Assembly (NCBI GenBank): GCA_029570205.1
Contig: JAKQSI010000031.1
Span: 1-20,606 of the forward strand
Direction: 5' to 3'
Source: Candidatus Omnitrophota bacterium
GTDB taxonomy: Bacteria; Hinthialibacterota; Hinthialibacteria; Hinthialibacterales; JAKPRU01
DNA length: 20,606 nucleotides
Each line of letters starts with the position of its first letter. Positions within the stretch are counted from its first letter, which is position 1. The notes below the pieces were generated by a model. It did no database searches. It was not told where the DNA came from and worked only from the letters and a program-made list of their open reading frames with translations. The position numbers were made by a program, and so were the translations under genes. This document shows, in pieces, positions 1 through 6,754 of this stretch.

Positions 1-43
1 CACGGCGCTCCAGCCGACACAAAAACCATTTCGAGGGACGGTC

Positions 44-313
44 ATGAAAAAAATCTTTTTACTCCCCCTGATCGCGGTGTTCTGTGTCCCGCTGGCTGTT
101 TTTACCCAGGAAAACGGCCTGAACGCGGACGGATACCGGGAACAAAGCCGCAAGTTGCCCATCGCGGACCGTCTGGAATTGGCGAAACAGACGGTCCGGA
201 ACAGCGCGGATGAGGCGGTCCTGAGTGCGGCGGTGGCGGATCTCGCAAAGTACGCTATAGCATATCCAGCGGATCGACATCCTGGACGATTCGCAATCCC
301 TCACGACGCGTAG
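44..313 (+). CDS. Small exported protein of unknown function, possibly 3'-truncated
   Basis: This 89-codon ORF begins at an ATG preceded by GAGGGA with 6-7 bases of spacing. The first ~21 residues form a convincing Sec signal peptide: MKK, then a hydrophobic core ending near AVFTQ. The mature part (~68 residues) is helical and charged, with Leu/Ala periodicity (DRLELAKQTV, AVLSAAVADLAKYA) as in helical repeat proteins. The last ~19 codons lie antisense to the 3' end of priA, so the two genes converge and overlap by 59 bp. The overlapping tail (PADRHPGRFAIPHDA) has a different character from the rest. That suggests the gene lost its original 3' end and now reads into priA until a chance stop. 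I do not recognise a family. It could be a truncated remnant or a real small periplasmic protein. Confidence 0.45.
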   Translation: MKKIFLLPLIAVFCVPLAVFTQENGLNADGYREQSRKLPIADRLELAKQTVRNSADEAVLSAAVADLAKYAIAYPADRHPGRFAIPHDA

Positions 314-2492
314 CGAGTAATTTTTGGATCTCTTCGCTTTCGAGAATCGGACGGAAAGCGCGGTAATCGGTTGCCTTCATGGCGACCTGCCAGCGGTAAT
401 GATCTCGTAAACGATACAACGGGGCTTCAACCGGCGGGAAGAGAGACACTCCCTTAGTCGTCCGAACAAGCGTCTCCACCATGCGGTACAGATCCCAGGC
501 TACCCCCCGCGCCTGGCTCTCGATTCGTGCCTCGATCCGCCATAAAACCAGGCGAGTGATCGGCGGCATGGACAGCACACGCCGAAACCGAATTTCCTTC
601 TCATAAAAAGCGAGGTAATCTTGTTTGAGAGCCAGCGCAACCGCGTAATTGTCCGGACAACACGTTTGCACAAATACCTCCCCCGGCACATCCCCGCGCC
701 CGGACCGCCCGGCTACCTGCGTTAATAGACAAAATGTCCTCTCGCCGGCGCGGAAATCCGGCAGGGACAACGCATAATCCGCATTGATCACTCCCACCAG
801 CGTTACACCGGGGAAATCAAGCCCCTTTGCGACCATTTGTGTCCCGACAAGAATGTCTACTTTCCCCGCTCGAAACGGGGTCAGCACAGATTCGTGCCGG
901 CTTTTCCCACGAGTAACATCCTGATCCAGCCGCGCAATTCTCACACCCGGAAGGCATTCCGCCACGGCTTGTACTACCCGTTCCGTTCCAAACCCCTGCT
1001 GCTGGATAAAGTTTTCATGGCAGGAGGGGCAGCGGTTCGGCGGCCTCTGCCGATACTCGCAATGATGGCACAACAGCTGCCCCATGGATTTGTGATACAC
1101 CAGCGCGACACTGCAACGCGGGCAGGAAACCACATGCCCGCAGTTCCGACACGCCATCGAGGTAGCAAATCCCCGCCTGTTCAGAAATAGAATCGCCTGT
1201 TGGTTTCGTTCACGCCGGTCCTGTAACGCGCATTGCAGCTCGCTCGAAAGAATCTGTTCACTTTGCGTTCGCCCCCGCATGTCGATCACATGGACAGTCG
1301 GCAAGGGTCTCTCGGCAACCCGCCAGAGCATGGTCAGTACATGATATTTACCGGACCGCGCGTTATAGAACGACTCTACGGATGGTGTGGCCGAACCGAG
1401 TATCGTGACCCCTCCAGACATCCAGGCACGATACACGGCTACATCGCGACCGTGATATCGGGGCGACGGGTCATGCTGCTTGTACGACGACTCGTGTTCC
1501 TCATCGACAATCACCAGGCCGAGATTCGGCACCGGCGCAAATACCGCCGATCGTGTACCGACAATCACGCGACGTTCTCCCCGACGCGCACGCTGCCATT
1601 CATCAAATCGTTCCCCCTGTCCGAGGCCGCTGTGAAGAATCCCGACCTGCTCGCCCAGGCGCGCGCGAAACCGGCCCATGGTCTGGGGAGTCAGCGCAAT
1701 TTCCGGAATGAGTATCAGCGCGGATTTCCCCCGTTCCAATACGGCCGCAATTGCGCGGAGATATACTTCGGTTTTCCCGCTGCCGGTTACACCATGAAGC
1801 AGAAACGTCTCTCGTTTCCCCTGAGAGATTGCGGCCAGGATCTCCGAAAGAACCGTTTCCTGTTCCTCATTCGGTCTGATAACCCGGGTCGATTCCTCCG
1901 ATAATTCACAGTGGGGTTCTCTTGCTTCCTCAATTTGCCGAATAACGACCAGTCCCTTTTTCTCCAGCGACTTCACTACCGACGCAGAAATCTCTAATTG
2001 ACTGATCAATTCCTGTAGCGAAACCGGCGTGTCGTGCGTACGAAGTGTTTCAAGTACCTCTCGTTGTTTCGGACTGCGGATGTCCGGCGGGAGTTCATTC
2101 GCCGATCGAAGTTGGGGAGAGATCTCGACGGCATGGATTTGCCTGGGCTTCATCTTCGGGGAGAACGGATAGGCCGCCGACATTGCCTCGCCGAGCGAGC
2201 ATAAATAATAATCCGCTACCCAGGCAAGAAGTTTCATTAACTCTTGGTCGAATAACGGATACTCCTCCAGGATCTGATCGACAGGCTTAATTTCCGTTAC
2301 ATTATCGGGCGGCTTGTCTCTCAGGCAAACCACATAGCCGAGTGCATTCCGCTTACCCAGCGGGGCATACACTCGGCAGCCGGGTGCAATCCGGCCTGCC
2401 AGGCGGCCGGGGATGGAATAGGTAAAGTTCTTTCGGAGAGGAATCGGGAAAGCGATTTCCGCATAGCTTGGGAATTTCGGTTCGGTAGACAC
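255..2492 (-). CDS. priA: Primosomal protein N' (replication restart helicase PriA)
   Basis: PriA is the 3'-5' superfamily 2 DNA helicase that recognises stalled forks and reloads the replicative helicase in the cytoplasm. The 745 residues match the usual length (~730-800). In order: an N-terminal 3'BD-like domain (1-100), Walker A GVTGSGKTEVY (~234-244), DEEH Walker B (~330), GSATPS motif III (~366), then a cysteine cluster (~448-491) with four CxxC pairs that bind two zincs. Helicase motifs V and VI follow as VGTQMVAKGLDFPG and QVAGRSGRG. Translation starts at GTG; the upstream uracil-DNA glycosylase stop lies only 4 bases before it. The two are therefore probably co-transcribed and translationally coupled. 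The 3' end converges with the small exported ORF at 44-313. All helicase and zinc motifs are intact, so the gene looks functional. Confidence 0.97.
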   Translation of the reverse strand: MSTEPKFPSYAEIAFPIPLRKNFTYSIPGRLAGRIAPGCRVYAPLGKRNALGYVVCLRDKPPDNVTEIKPVDQILEEYPLFDQELMKLLAWVADYYLCSLGEAMSAAYPFSPKMKPRQIHAVEISPQLRSANELPPDIRSPKQREVLETLRTHDTPVSLQELISQLEISASVVKSLEKKGLVVIRQIEEAREPHCELSEESTRVIRPNEEQETVLSEILAAISQGKRETFLLHGVTGSGKTEVYLRAIAAVLERGKSALILIPEIALTPQTMGRFRARLGEQVGILHSGLGQGERFDEWQRARRGERRVIVGTRSAVFAPVPNLGLVIVDEEHESSYKQHDPSPRYHGRDVAVYRAWMSGGVTILGSATPSVESFYNARSGKYHVLTMLWRVAERPLPTVHVIDMRGRTQSEQILSSELQCALQDRRERNQQAILFLNRRGFATSMACRNCGHVVSCPRCSVALVYHKSMGQLLCHHCEYRQRPPNRCPSCHENFIQQQGFGTERVVQAVAECLPGVRIARLDQDVTRGKSRHESVLTPFRAGKVDILVGTQMVAKGLDFPGVTLVGVINADYALSLPDFRAGERTFCLLTQVAGRSGRGDVPGEVFVQTCCPDNYAVALALKQDYLAFYEKEIRFRRVLSMPPITRLVLWRIEARIESQARGVAWDLYRMVETLVRTTKGVSLFPPVEAPLYRLRDHYRWQVAMKATDYRAFRPILESEEIQKLLATRREGLRIVQDVDPLDML

Positions 2493-2496
2493 AGCG

Positions 2497-3189
2497 CTAT
2501 GTCTTCTTTTCCGGTAACGGCAATCCCAGTTCGCGCATCACTTCCTGCAAATCCAGCCAGGCTTCCCGTTTTGCCGCCGGGTTCCTCAACAGGTACGAAG
2601 GATGAAAAGTCGGCATGAGACGAATCCCGTGATAGTCCCGCCATCTTCCACGCTGGCGGGTAATGGGAGTCATGTCGCGAAGAAGGCTCTGAACGGCAAA
2701 CCGTCCCAGCGCGACAATCACTTTCGGGCGGATGATCTCCAGTTGTTTAAGCAGGAACGGCTCGCAGCAGGCAATTTCCTCCGGTAACGGGTCCCGGTTC
2801 TCCGGCGGTCGGCATTTGATCACATTGCAGATATAGACCTGCTTGCGCGAAAGGCCCATTGCGGCGATCATCCTCGTCAGCAGTTGTCCGGCGCGGCCCA
2901 CAAACGGCTCACCCTGGACATCTTCGTCGTATCCGGGCGCTTCGCCCACAAAAACCAGATCCGTCCCCGGATTTCCGGTTCCGAACACGACTTGGGTGCG
3001 TGATCTGGAAAGGCCACAGCGCGTGCAGTCTTTGAGTGCCTCGGCCATCTCCTCAAATTCTTTTGCTTTGCCTCGTTTTCTCACGACTAACGCATCCCGT
3101 GGAATATAGAAATCCCTTACGCCAAGCCGCGCCAGCTGCTCGACATACCGCCTCACCAGAATGACCGCTTGTGAAAATTCCGATTGCAC
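2497..3189 (-). CDS. udg: Family 4 (4Fe-4S) uracil-DNA glycosylase
   Basis: This cytoplasmic base-excision repair enzyme removes uracil from DNA. The 230-residue protein has the family 4 hallmarks: CTRC (C55, C58), GEAPGYDEDVQGEPFVGRAG (motif 1, with the active-site GEAPG), NVIKCRPPENRDP carrying the third cluster Cys, ACCEPFL with the fourth, and the C-terminal FHPSYLL motif. The four cysteines imply an iron-sulfur cluster, as in Thermus and Archaeoglobus family 4 enzymes. A ~50-residue basic N-terminal extension precedes the first Cys pair, as in many longer family members. The start is GTG at 3189 with a strong AAGGAG 9 bases upstream, which decides the start. It is first in a two-gene minus-strand unit with priA. 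A DNA-polymerase-linked UDG-superfamily protein (SPO1-type) is a less likely alternative. Confidence 0.93.
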   Translation of the reverse strand: MQSEFSQAVILVRRYVEQLARLGVRDFYIPRDALVVRKRGKAKEFEEMAEALKDCTRCGLSRSRTQVVFGTGNPGTDLVFVGEAPGYDEDVQGEPFVGRAGQLLTRMIAAMGLSRKQVYICNVIKCRPPENRDPLPEEIACCEPFLLKQLEIIRPKVIVALGRFAVQSLLRDMTPITRQRGRWRDYHGIRLMPTFHPSYLLRNPAAKREAWLDLQEVMRELGLPLPEKKT

Positions 3190-3362
3190 CGAAATTATCT
3201 CCTTCGATAGAATACTCGATTCAAATCGACCCGCAACGTCCCATCGGGTTTCAACATGCCCCGGCTTCCGATTCCACGAATCGGGGCTTTGTTCCGCCTG
3301 TCGGGATCCCGGGCCTCACAGCCTCGCGGGATTCAGTACGGTATCTTTTTCCCTCCCGTCTA

Positions 3363-3371
3363 TGCTAGGAT
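3363..3371 (+). promoter_or_regulatory. Possible extended -10 promoter for the Gfo/Idh gene
   Basis: TGCTAGGAT fits the extended -10 pattern TGnTAnnnT and lies about 33 bases before the ATG at 3404. No clear -35 hexamer is seen 16-18 bases upstream, so the call rests on the extended -10 alone. Confidence 0.3.
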
Positions 3372-3403
3372 TTGTTGAAACATCCTGTTTGTGGAGTGGA
3401 AAG

Positions 3404-4435
3404 ATGTCTGTTCAAATCGGTATCGTCGGTTGCGGTGGCATGGGAAACATGCACCGTTCATGTTGTGCCCTTTCCGATGCGGCAAAATTGATCGCCGTGT
3501 GGGATGTGGATTGGGAGAAGTGCAAGGCGAAAGCATCGGAATGGGGGGTCGAAGCATGTCCCTCGCTGGAGGATCTGCTGAGCAAACCAGAGATTGACGC
3601 GGTGTTTGTCACCACCCCTACACCCAGCCACGCAGAAATTGCCCTGGCCGTTCTCAATCATAAGAAGCATGTGTTTGTCGAAAAGCCCCTGGCGCGGACC
3701 CTGGAACAGGGCCGGATGTTGAAAGAGGCCATGGCCCGCACGGATCGCATCTGCATGGTGGGTCAGTGCATCCGGTTCTGGCCGGAATATCGGTTTCTCA
3801 AGGAGGCTGTGACCGATGCCCGATGGGGTCGATTGGTCACCGCGCGATTTCACCGAACAGTCGCCTGTCCCAGCTGGGACAAGGGAAACTGGTTCGCCGA
3901 CGGGGAGCAGAGCGGTTCCGCCGCGCTGGATTTGCACACACATGATACGGACTTTGTGGTCTATGCCGCCGGAATGCCGGACGCGGTGCAGTCGTTCGGA
4001 ACTTATGACCCGAAAGCCGGGTGGTGGCAGATTGTCTCGCGGTATATCTATCCGAACGGCCCGCAGGTTTACTCTGAAGGAGCCTGGTATTTCGTTGAAG
4101 AGTTCCCGTTCAACATGAGTTACCGCGCCAATTTCGAGGACGGCATTCTGGATTACGATATGAGCCGCGAGAAACCGCTCCGGTTTCATCCCAAAAGCGG
4201 TAAACCATTCGAGCCTGAATTGCCCCCCATGCCCAAACTCAAAGGCGAAGGAATCAATATCAGCGATCTCGGCGCCTATTTCCTCGAAGACCGGTATTTC
4301 TTTGCGTGCATTGCCCAGGGCAAAAAACCGGACACAGCGACCTTCGAAACCAGCTACGAGTCCGCCCGCGTGGTCTTCGCGGAAATCCGGTCCGCCGAGG
4401 AAGATCGCCGTGTGAAGGTCGCCGAGATGGATTGA
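3404..4435 (+). CDS. Gfo/Idh/MocA-family NAD(P)-dependent oxidoreductase
   Basis: A 343-residue sugar- or inositol-type dehydrogenase. The N-terminal Rossmann motif is GIVGCGGMGNMH (residues 6-17); the conserved lysine motif follows as VFVEKPLART; the catalytic-site region DLHTHDTDFVVYAAG contains the Asp/His set that binds substrate. The open frame extends upstream to 3161, but the ATG at 3404 is chosen because GGAG lies 7 bases before it and the Rossmann fold begins immediately after. The C-terminal half is the usual beta-sheet substrate domain. The substrate cannot be read from sequence; family members act on myo-inositol, glucose, aminosugars or secondary-metabolite sugars. There is no signal peptide, so it is cytoplasmic. 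It is divergent from the DNA-repair unit (214 bp gap) and followed by hicBA, so no pathway partner is adjacent. The DegT aminotransferase at 19058 is a possible but distant pathway partner. Confidence 0.93.
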   Translation: MSVQIGIVGCGGMGNMHRSCCALSDAAKLIAVWDVDWEKCKAKASEWGVEACPSLEDLLSKPEIDAVFVTTPTPSHAEIALAVLNHKKHVFVEKPLARTLEQGRMLKEAMARTDRICMVGQCIRFWPEYRFLKEAVTDARWGRLVTARFHRTVACPSWDKGNWFADGEQSGSAALDLHTHDTDFVVYAAGMPDAVQSFGTYDPKAGWWQIVSRYIYPNGPQVYSEGAWYFVEEFPFNMSYRANFEDGILDYDMSREKPLRFHPKSGKPFEPELPPMPKLKGEGINISDLGAYFLEDRYFFACIAQGKKPDTATFETSYESARVVFAEIRSAEEDRRVKVAEMD

Positions 4436-4465
4436 CTATCCGAAATCGGATGATTTGTTTGCGCA

Positions 4466-4498
4466 GAGCGGTGATGCGGCGCCGGCCGCCCGCCGCTC
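4466..4498. other. GC-rich stem-loop after the oxidoreductase gene
   Basis: GAGCGG (4466-4471) pairs with CCGCTC (4493-4498), and inside it GCGGC (4476-4480) pairs with GCCGC (4485-4489), leaving a GCCG loop. It begins 31 bases after the Gfo/Idh stop. There is no T-run on either side, so it may limit read-through into hicBA or protect the mRNA end rather than act as a classical intrinsic terminator. Confidence 0.35.
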
Positions 4499-4522
4499 CG
4501 CCGAAACGGGACAAACGATAGA

Positions 4523-4540
4523 ATTGCCGTTGGGGGCAAT
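4523..4540. promoter_or_regulatory. Inverted repeat upstream of hicBA, possible operator
   Basis: ATTGCC (4523-4528) and GGCAAT (4535-4540) form a perfect 6-bp inverted repeat around a 6-base centre. It lies 20 bases before the antitoxin start and overlaps a -10-like TAGAAT (4519-4524). That is where toxin-antitoxin autoregulators bind. However, this HicB is too short to carry the usual C-terminal DNA-binding domain, so the operator role is uncertain. Confidence 0.35.
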
Positions 4541-4560
4541 AACAACAAAACAGGATCGAA

Positions 4561-4800
4561 ATGAAATACTACACATTTGAGATTCTAATCGAGAAAGAAC
4601 CGGAGGACCCCGGATACCTCGCCTACAGTCCCACCCTGCCCGGATGTTTCAGCAACGGGAAGACCCTTGAAGAGGCCAAACAGAACATTCGGCAGGCAAT
4701 TGAGCAGCACGTCGATGCGCTGCTTGCCCACGGGCAAGAGATCCCGCAAAAAGGAAGCCTTATCTATATGACTGAATTGACGGTCAGAGTTCCCGAATGA
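4561..4800 (+). CDS. hicB: HicB-family antitoxin (short form)
   Basis: A 79-residue protein with the HicB partial RNase H-like fold. It has the characteristic PGYLAYSPTLPGCFSNGKTLEEAKQNI stretch (here spanning ~18-44) and a helical C-terminal part (AIEQHVDALLAHGQEIP). HicB proteins bind and neutralise HicA mRNA interferases. Full-length HicB proteins usually add a helix-turn-helix or ribbon-helix-helix domain after this fold. Here the protein ends at ~79 residues without one, so it may neutralise but not repress. The SD AGGA sits 5 bases before the ATG. Its stop overlaps the hicA start (ATGA at 4797-4800), which implies translational coupling. Antitoxin precedes toxin, an order found in many HicBA pairs. 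Confidence 0.88.
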   Translation: MKYYTFEILIEKEPEDPGYLAYSPTLPGCFSNGKTLEEAKQNIRQAIEQHVDALLAHGQEIPQKGSLIYMTELTVRVPE

Positions 4801-5024
4801 CTCGACTGCCACAAATCGGCGCCCGTGAGCTAATCCGTTTCCTGAAGGCACAAGGGTTTATCGAAGACCGGCAGTCCGGAAGTCATCTCACTCTTGCTCA
4901 TCCTGAAAAAAATATATTTGTGACAATTCCTGTGCATACCGCATGTGATATTGGACGGGGATTGGCGCTCAGGATACTAAAAGATGCCGGATTCTCCGCA
5001 GACGACTATCTTCGTTTGCGCTGA
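4797..5024 (+). CDS. hicA: HicA-family mRNA interferase toxin
   Basis: A 75-residue protein with the dsRNA-binding-like HicA fold. It contains the expected order: ARELIRFLKAQGF, then SGSHLTLAHP carrying the catalytic His (H30), then TIPVHTACDIGRGLALRIL, and ends with DAGFSADDYLRLR. HicA toxins cleave mRNA and block translation until HicB binds them. The invariant Gly-Ser-His is intact, so the toxin should be active. It overlaps hicB by 4 bases (ATGA), with no separate strong ribosome-binding site. Its 3' end converges with the pseudopilin gene, whose stop is 55 bases away. Confidence 0.9.
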   Translation: MTRLPQIGARELIRFLKAQGFIEDRQSGSHLTLAHPEKNIFVTIPVHTACDIGRGLALRILKDAGFSADDYLRLR

Positions 5025-5078
5025 GATTTTCGTTTCTCTCTCACCTCGCCCGCCATCCCACCCAGCACATTCTCCGGC

Positions 5079-5609
5079 CTATTTCCCCATTCCCTCAATC
5101 AACCCGCCAAAGCAACCCTGGCTCTTGACACCGTTGCTGGCCTCATACTGGCTTCCGCAGTTGAAAAGAGTTGTGCCCGTCATGGGGCCTCTTGCCCACA
5201 GGTAAAGTCCTTTGGTTTTCTGTAACCGGTCCCAATCGTTGGGCAGATCCCTCTGAACATACACAGGCGTCAGCCAATAGGCTTCCGCGTGAATCAGACC
5301 GTTCCATTGGTCTGTTTCTGGAGCGACCGAATCCGGCAGGAATCGGTCGTAGTAAAGCACCGTGATATAGGAAATCGGCGTGGTCAAAGGTCTTCGCTCG
5401 ATCAAGCCATCCACGTGAACAGGGATTCCGGGATTGTCGAGCCTATACCGTGTAAAGGCATCTTTCAGGTTGCGGATATCCGCAATTTGAGCCGTTACCC
5501 GCGCTCGAATCTGCGCACTCATGAAATTCGGCACCGCGATTGCCGCCAGAATACCGATGATCGCCACAACAATCAGAAGTTCGATCAGCGTGAATCCTGC
5601 ACGTTTCAT
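5079..5609 (-). CDS. Type II/IV pseudopilin-like protein with prepilin leader
   Basis: A 176-residue pilin-like protein. The N-terminus MKRAGFTLIELLIVVAIIGI is a classical class III prepilin leader: a short basic leader, cleavage after Gly5 by prepilin peptidase, N-methylated Phe at +1 and Glu at +5, then a ~20-residue hydrophobic helix. The globular part starts with a conserved alpha1 extension (PNFMSAQIRARVTAQIADIRNLKDAF). Further on it carries two Cys (NCGSQ and SQGCFGG) and an LWARGPM segment, as in G-type pseudopilins of PVC and related bacteria. ATG 5609 is chosen because the leader has the correct length there and AGGAAAGG lies just upstream; the open frame extends further but would give an over-long leader. 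No secretion ATPase or pilus assembly genes are adjacent. It is probably a stand-alone exported pilin-like substrate or minor pilin. Confidence 0.9.
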   Translation of the reverse strand: MKRAGFTLIELLIVVAIIGILAAIAVPNFMSAQIRARVTAQIADIRNLKDAFTRYRLDNPGIPVHVDGLIERRPLTTPISYITVLYYDRFLPDSVAPETDQWNGLIHAEAYWLTPVYVQRDLPNDWDRLQKTKGLYLWARGPMTGTTLFNCGSQYEASNGVKSQGCFGGLIEGMGK

Positions 5610-5652
5610 CCAGTTGCACCTTTCCTGATAGCATTCTAACCCCATCCGAACA

Positions 5653-5681
5653 ATTTTCGAACAAAACGACGTGCCTGTCAA
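5653..5681 (-). promoter_or_regulatory. Sigma-70-type promoter for the pseudopilin gene
   Basis: Read on the minus strand, a perfect -35 TTGACA (5676-5681) is followed after 17 bases by GAAAAT (5653-5658), a 4/6 match to the -10 consensus. The predicted start of transcription is ~36 bases before the ATG. This separates the pilin gene from the upstream LEA2 gene. Confidence 0.55.
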
Positions 5682-5760
5682 GCCGGAAAAAGTCCTGTTC
5701 GACTGCTCTTGACGGAATCCTTCACGGCGCAACTTTGTCCCGGCATCCTCCGGCACACAA

Positions 5761-6636
5761 TCACTTTCGAAACGGCAGTTTCCCAACGGATGTGAACGGC
5801 ATTGGGATCGGGCCATAAGGAGTCTGCATATCCATCGTCCCATCGAGCGAATATCCGGCTTCCGCGCCCATCAGCATCTGGAACACAGCCAGTCCCAGCT
5901 TCTTGGGCGAGAATGAAACCGGAATTTCCAGGTCTCCTTCACCACCCTTCTCCGCAAACTTCGCCGATTGCTGCACCTTCGCGGAGGCAACCTCCTTGTC
6001 CGCCAGGGCCAGACGATAAAACATCCCCGAAAGGTCCACCGGAAATTCGTTCTGGTTGACCAGATGCAGTCGAAGAGTTCCTTTGGCCTCATCCAGGCTC
6101 AACTCACTCCATCGCAGCTCCTTCAAACTCAAGGAGGGAATGGATGGGATGGGCAGGCTGCCCTCTCTGGTAAGAGGCAATCGGATGGTCTGATCGCCCG
6201 GCGCATTGACAGAGAGGGCCATCTCCGCTTTGTAAGGAACAATGGACCCGGGACGGATTTGGTCCAACGCACGCAATGCTTCCATGAACCCAATCTCCAC
6301 CGGAACCGAAACGGTTTTACTCTGTCCTGCCAGGACGGACTCCCGCAAACCCGCCATTCCGTCCACAAACTGTTGCCCGTTGCTGCTTAACCCATACTCC
6401 AGATTCGCCAGCGGCAGAGATACCGAATACGGATTCGTCACCTCGATATCGAACAGCAGAGTCAGGGCATCCATACTCAAATCCCGAAAATGAACTCCGG
6501 TGATCTTCGCGGAAGGCATTTTTGACTCACTTGTGACCTTCTTGGCGCTCTGACAAGCAGAGGACATGAGAACAGTTATTCCCACGATAAGAAACAACAT
6601 CCTGCGGCAGATTTGCAATCCGTTCTGTGAGTGCAT
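5761..6636 (-). CDS. Exported protein with two LEA2/WHy domains, probable lipoprotein
   Basis: A 291-residue envelope protein. The N-terminus has a basic stretch, a hydrophobic core (MLFLIVGITVLMSSA) and a Cys (residues ~12-29), so it is probably a lipoprotein. The residues before Cys (MSSAC) lack the usual Leu/Val/Ile at -3. Two tandem LEA-14/WHy-like beta domains follow. The first begins SAKITGVHFRDLSMDALTLL and has FDIEVTNPYSVSLPLANLEY; the second begins SLSLKELRWSELSLDEAKG and has HLVNQNEFPVDLSG. The NP-rich 'V-x-N-P-x' turn is typical of LEA_2. These domains are linked to desiccation or stress tolerance in plants; their bacterial role is mostly unknown. ATG 6636 is chosen because AAGGAG lies 7 bases upstream; the longer open frame is rejected. 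It lies between the pseudopilin and glycosyltransferase genes on the same strand, but gaps of 118-151 bp suggest separate units. Confidence 0.82.
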   Translation of the reverse strand: MHSQNGLQICRRMLFLIVGITVLMSSACQSAKKVTSESKMPSAKITGVHFRDLSMDALTLLFDIEVTNPYSVSLPLANLEYGLSSNGQQFVDGMAGLRESVLAGQSKTVSVPVEIGFMEALRALDQIRPGSIVPYKAEMALSVNAPGDQTIRLPLTREGSLPIPSIPSLSLKELRWSELSLDEAKGTLRLHLVNQNEFPVDLSGMFYRLALADKEVASAKVQQSAKFAEKGGEGDLEIPVSFSPKKLGLAVFQMLMGAEAGYSLDGTMDMQTPYGPIPMPFTSVGKLPFRK

Positions 6637-6754
6637 GAATTGTCTCCTTTTCTTTTCGATAAAGTTCCGGCAGACGTACAGGAACTGTAGCCGGCAATAC
6701 GAGGGTCTCCAAACCGTGCGGGCAGCAGGCCCGTACCTGGCCGGAAGGCGACGA

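Noticed and set aside
3211-3230. T-loop-like sequence GATTCAAATC as part of a tRNA
   Set aside because: No acceptor, D or anticodon stems can be built around it.
3209-3236. Promoter TTGCGG-N16-TATTCT before the uracil-DNA glycosylase
   Set aside because: Transcription would start within the AAGGAG ribosome-binding site, so this spacing cannot serve the GTG start.
3161-3403. Longer N-terminus of the Gfo/Idh protein (81 extra codons)
   Set aside because: It has no homology-like pattern, and GGAG before ATG 3404 with the Rossmann motif immediately after marks the start.
6663-6686. Inverted repeat AGTTCC/GGAACT as terminator of the glycosyltransferase gene
   Set aside because: The stem is only 6 bp with a 12-base loop and just three T's after it; too weak to call.
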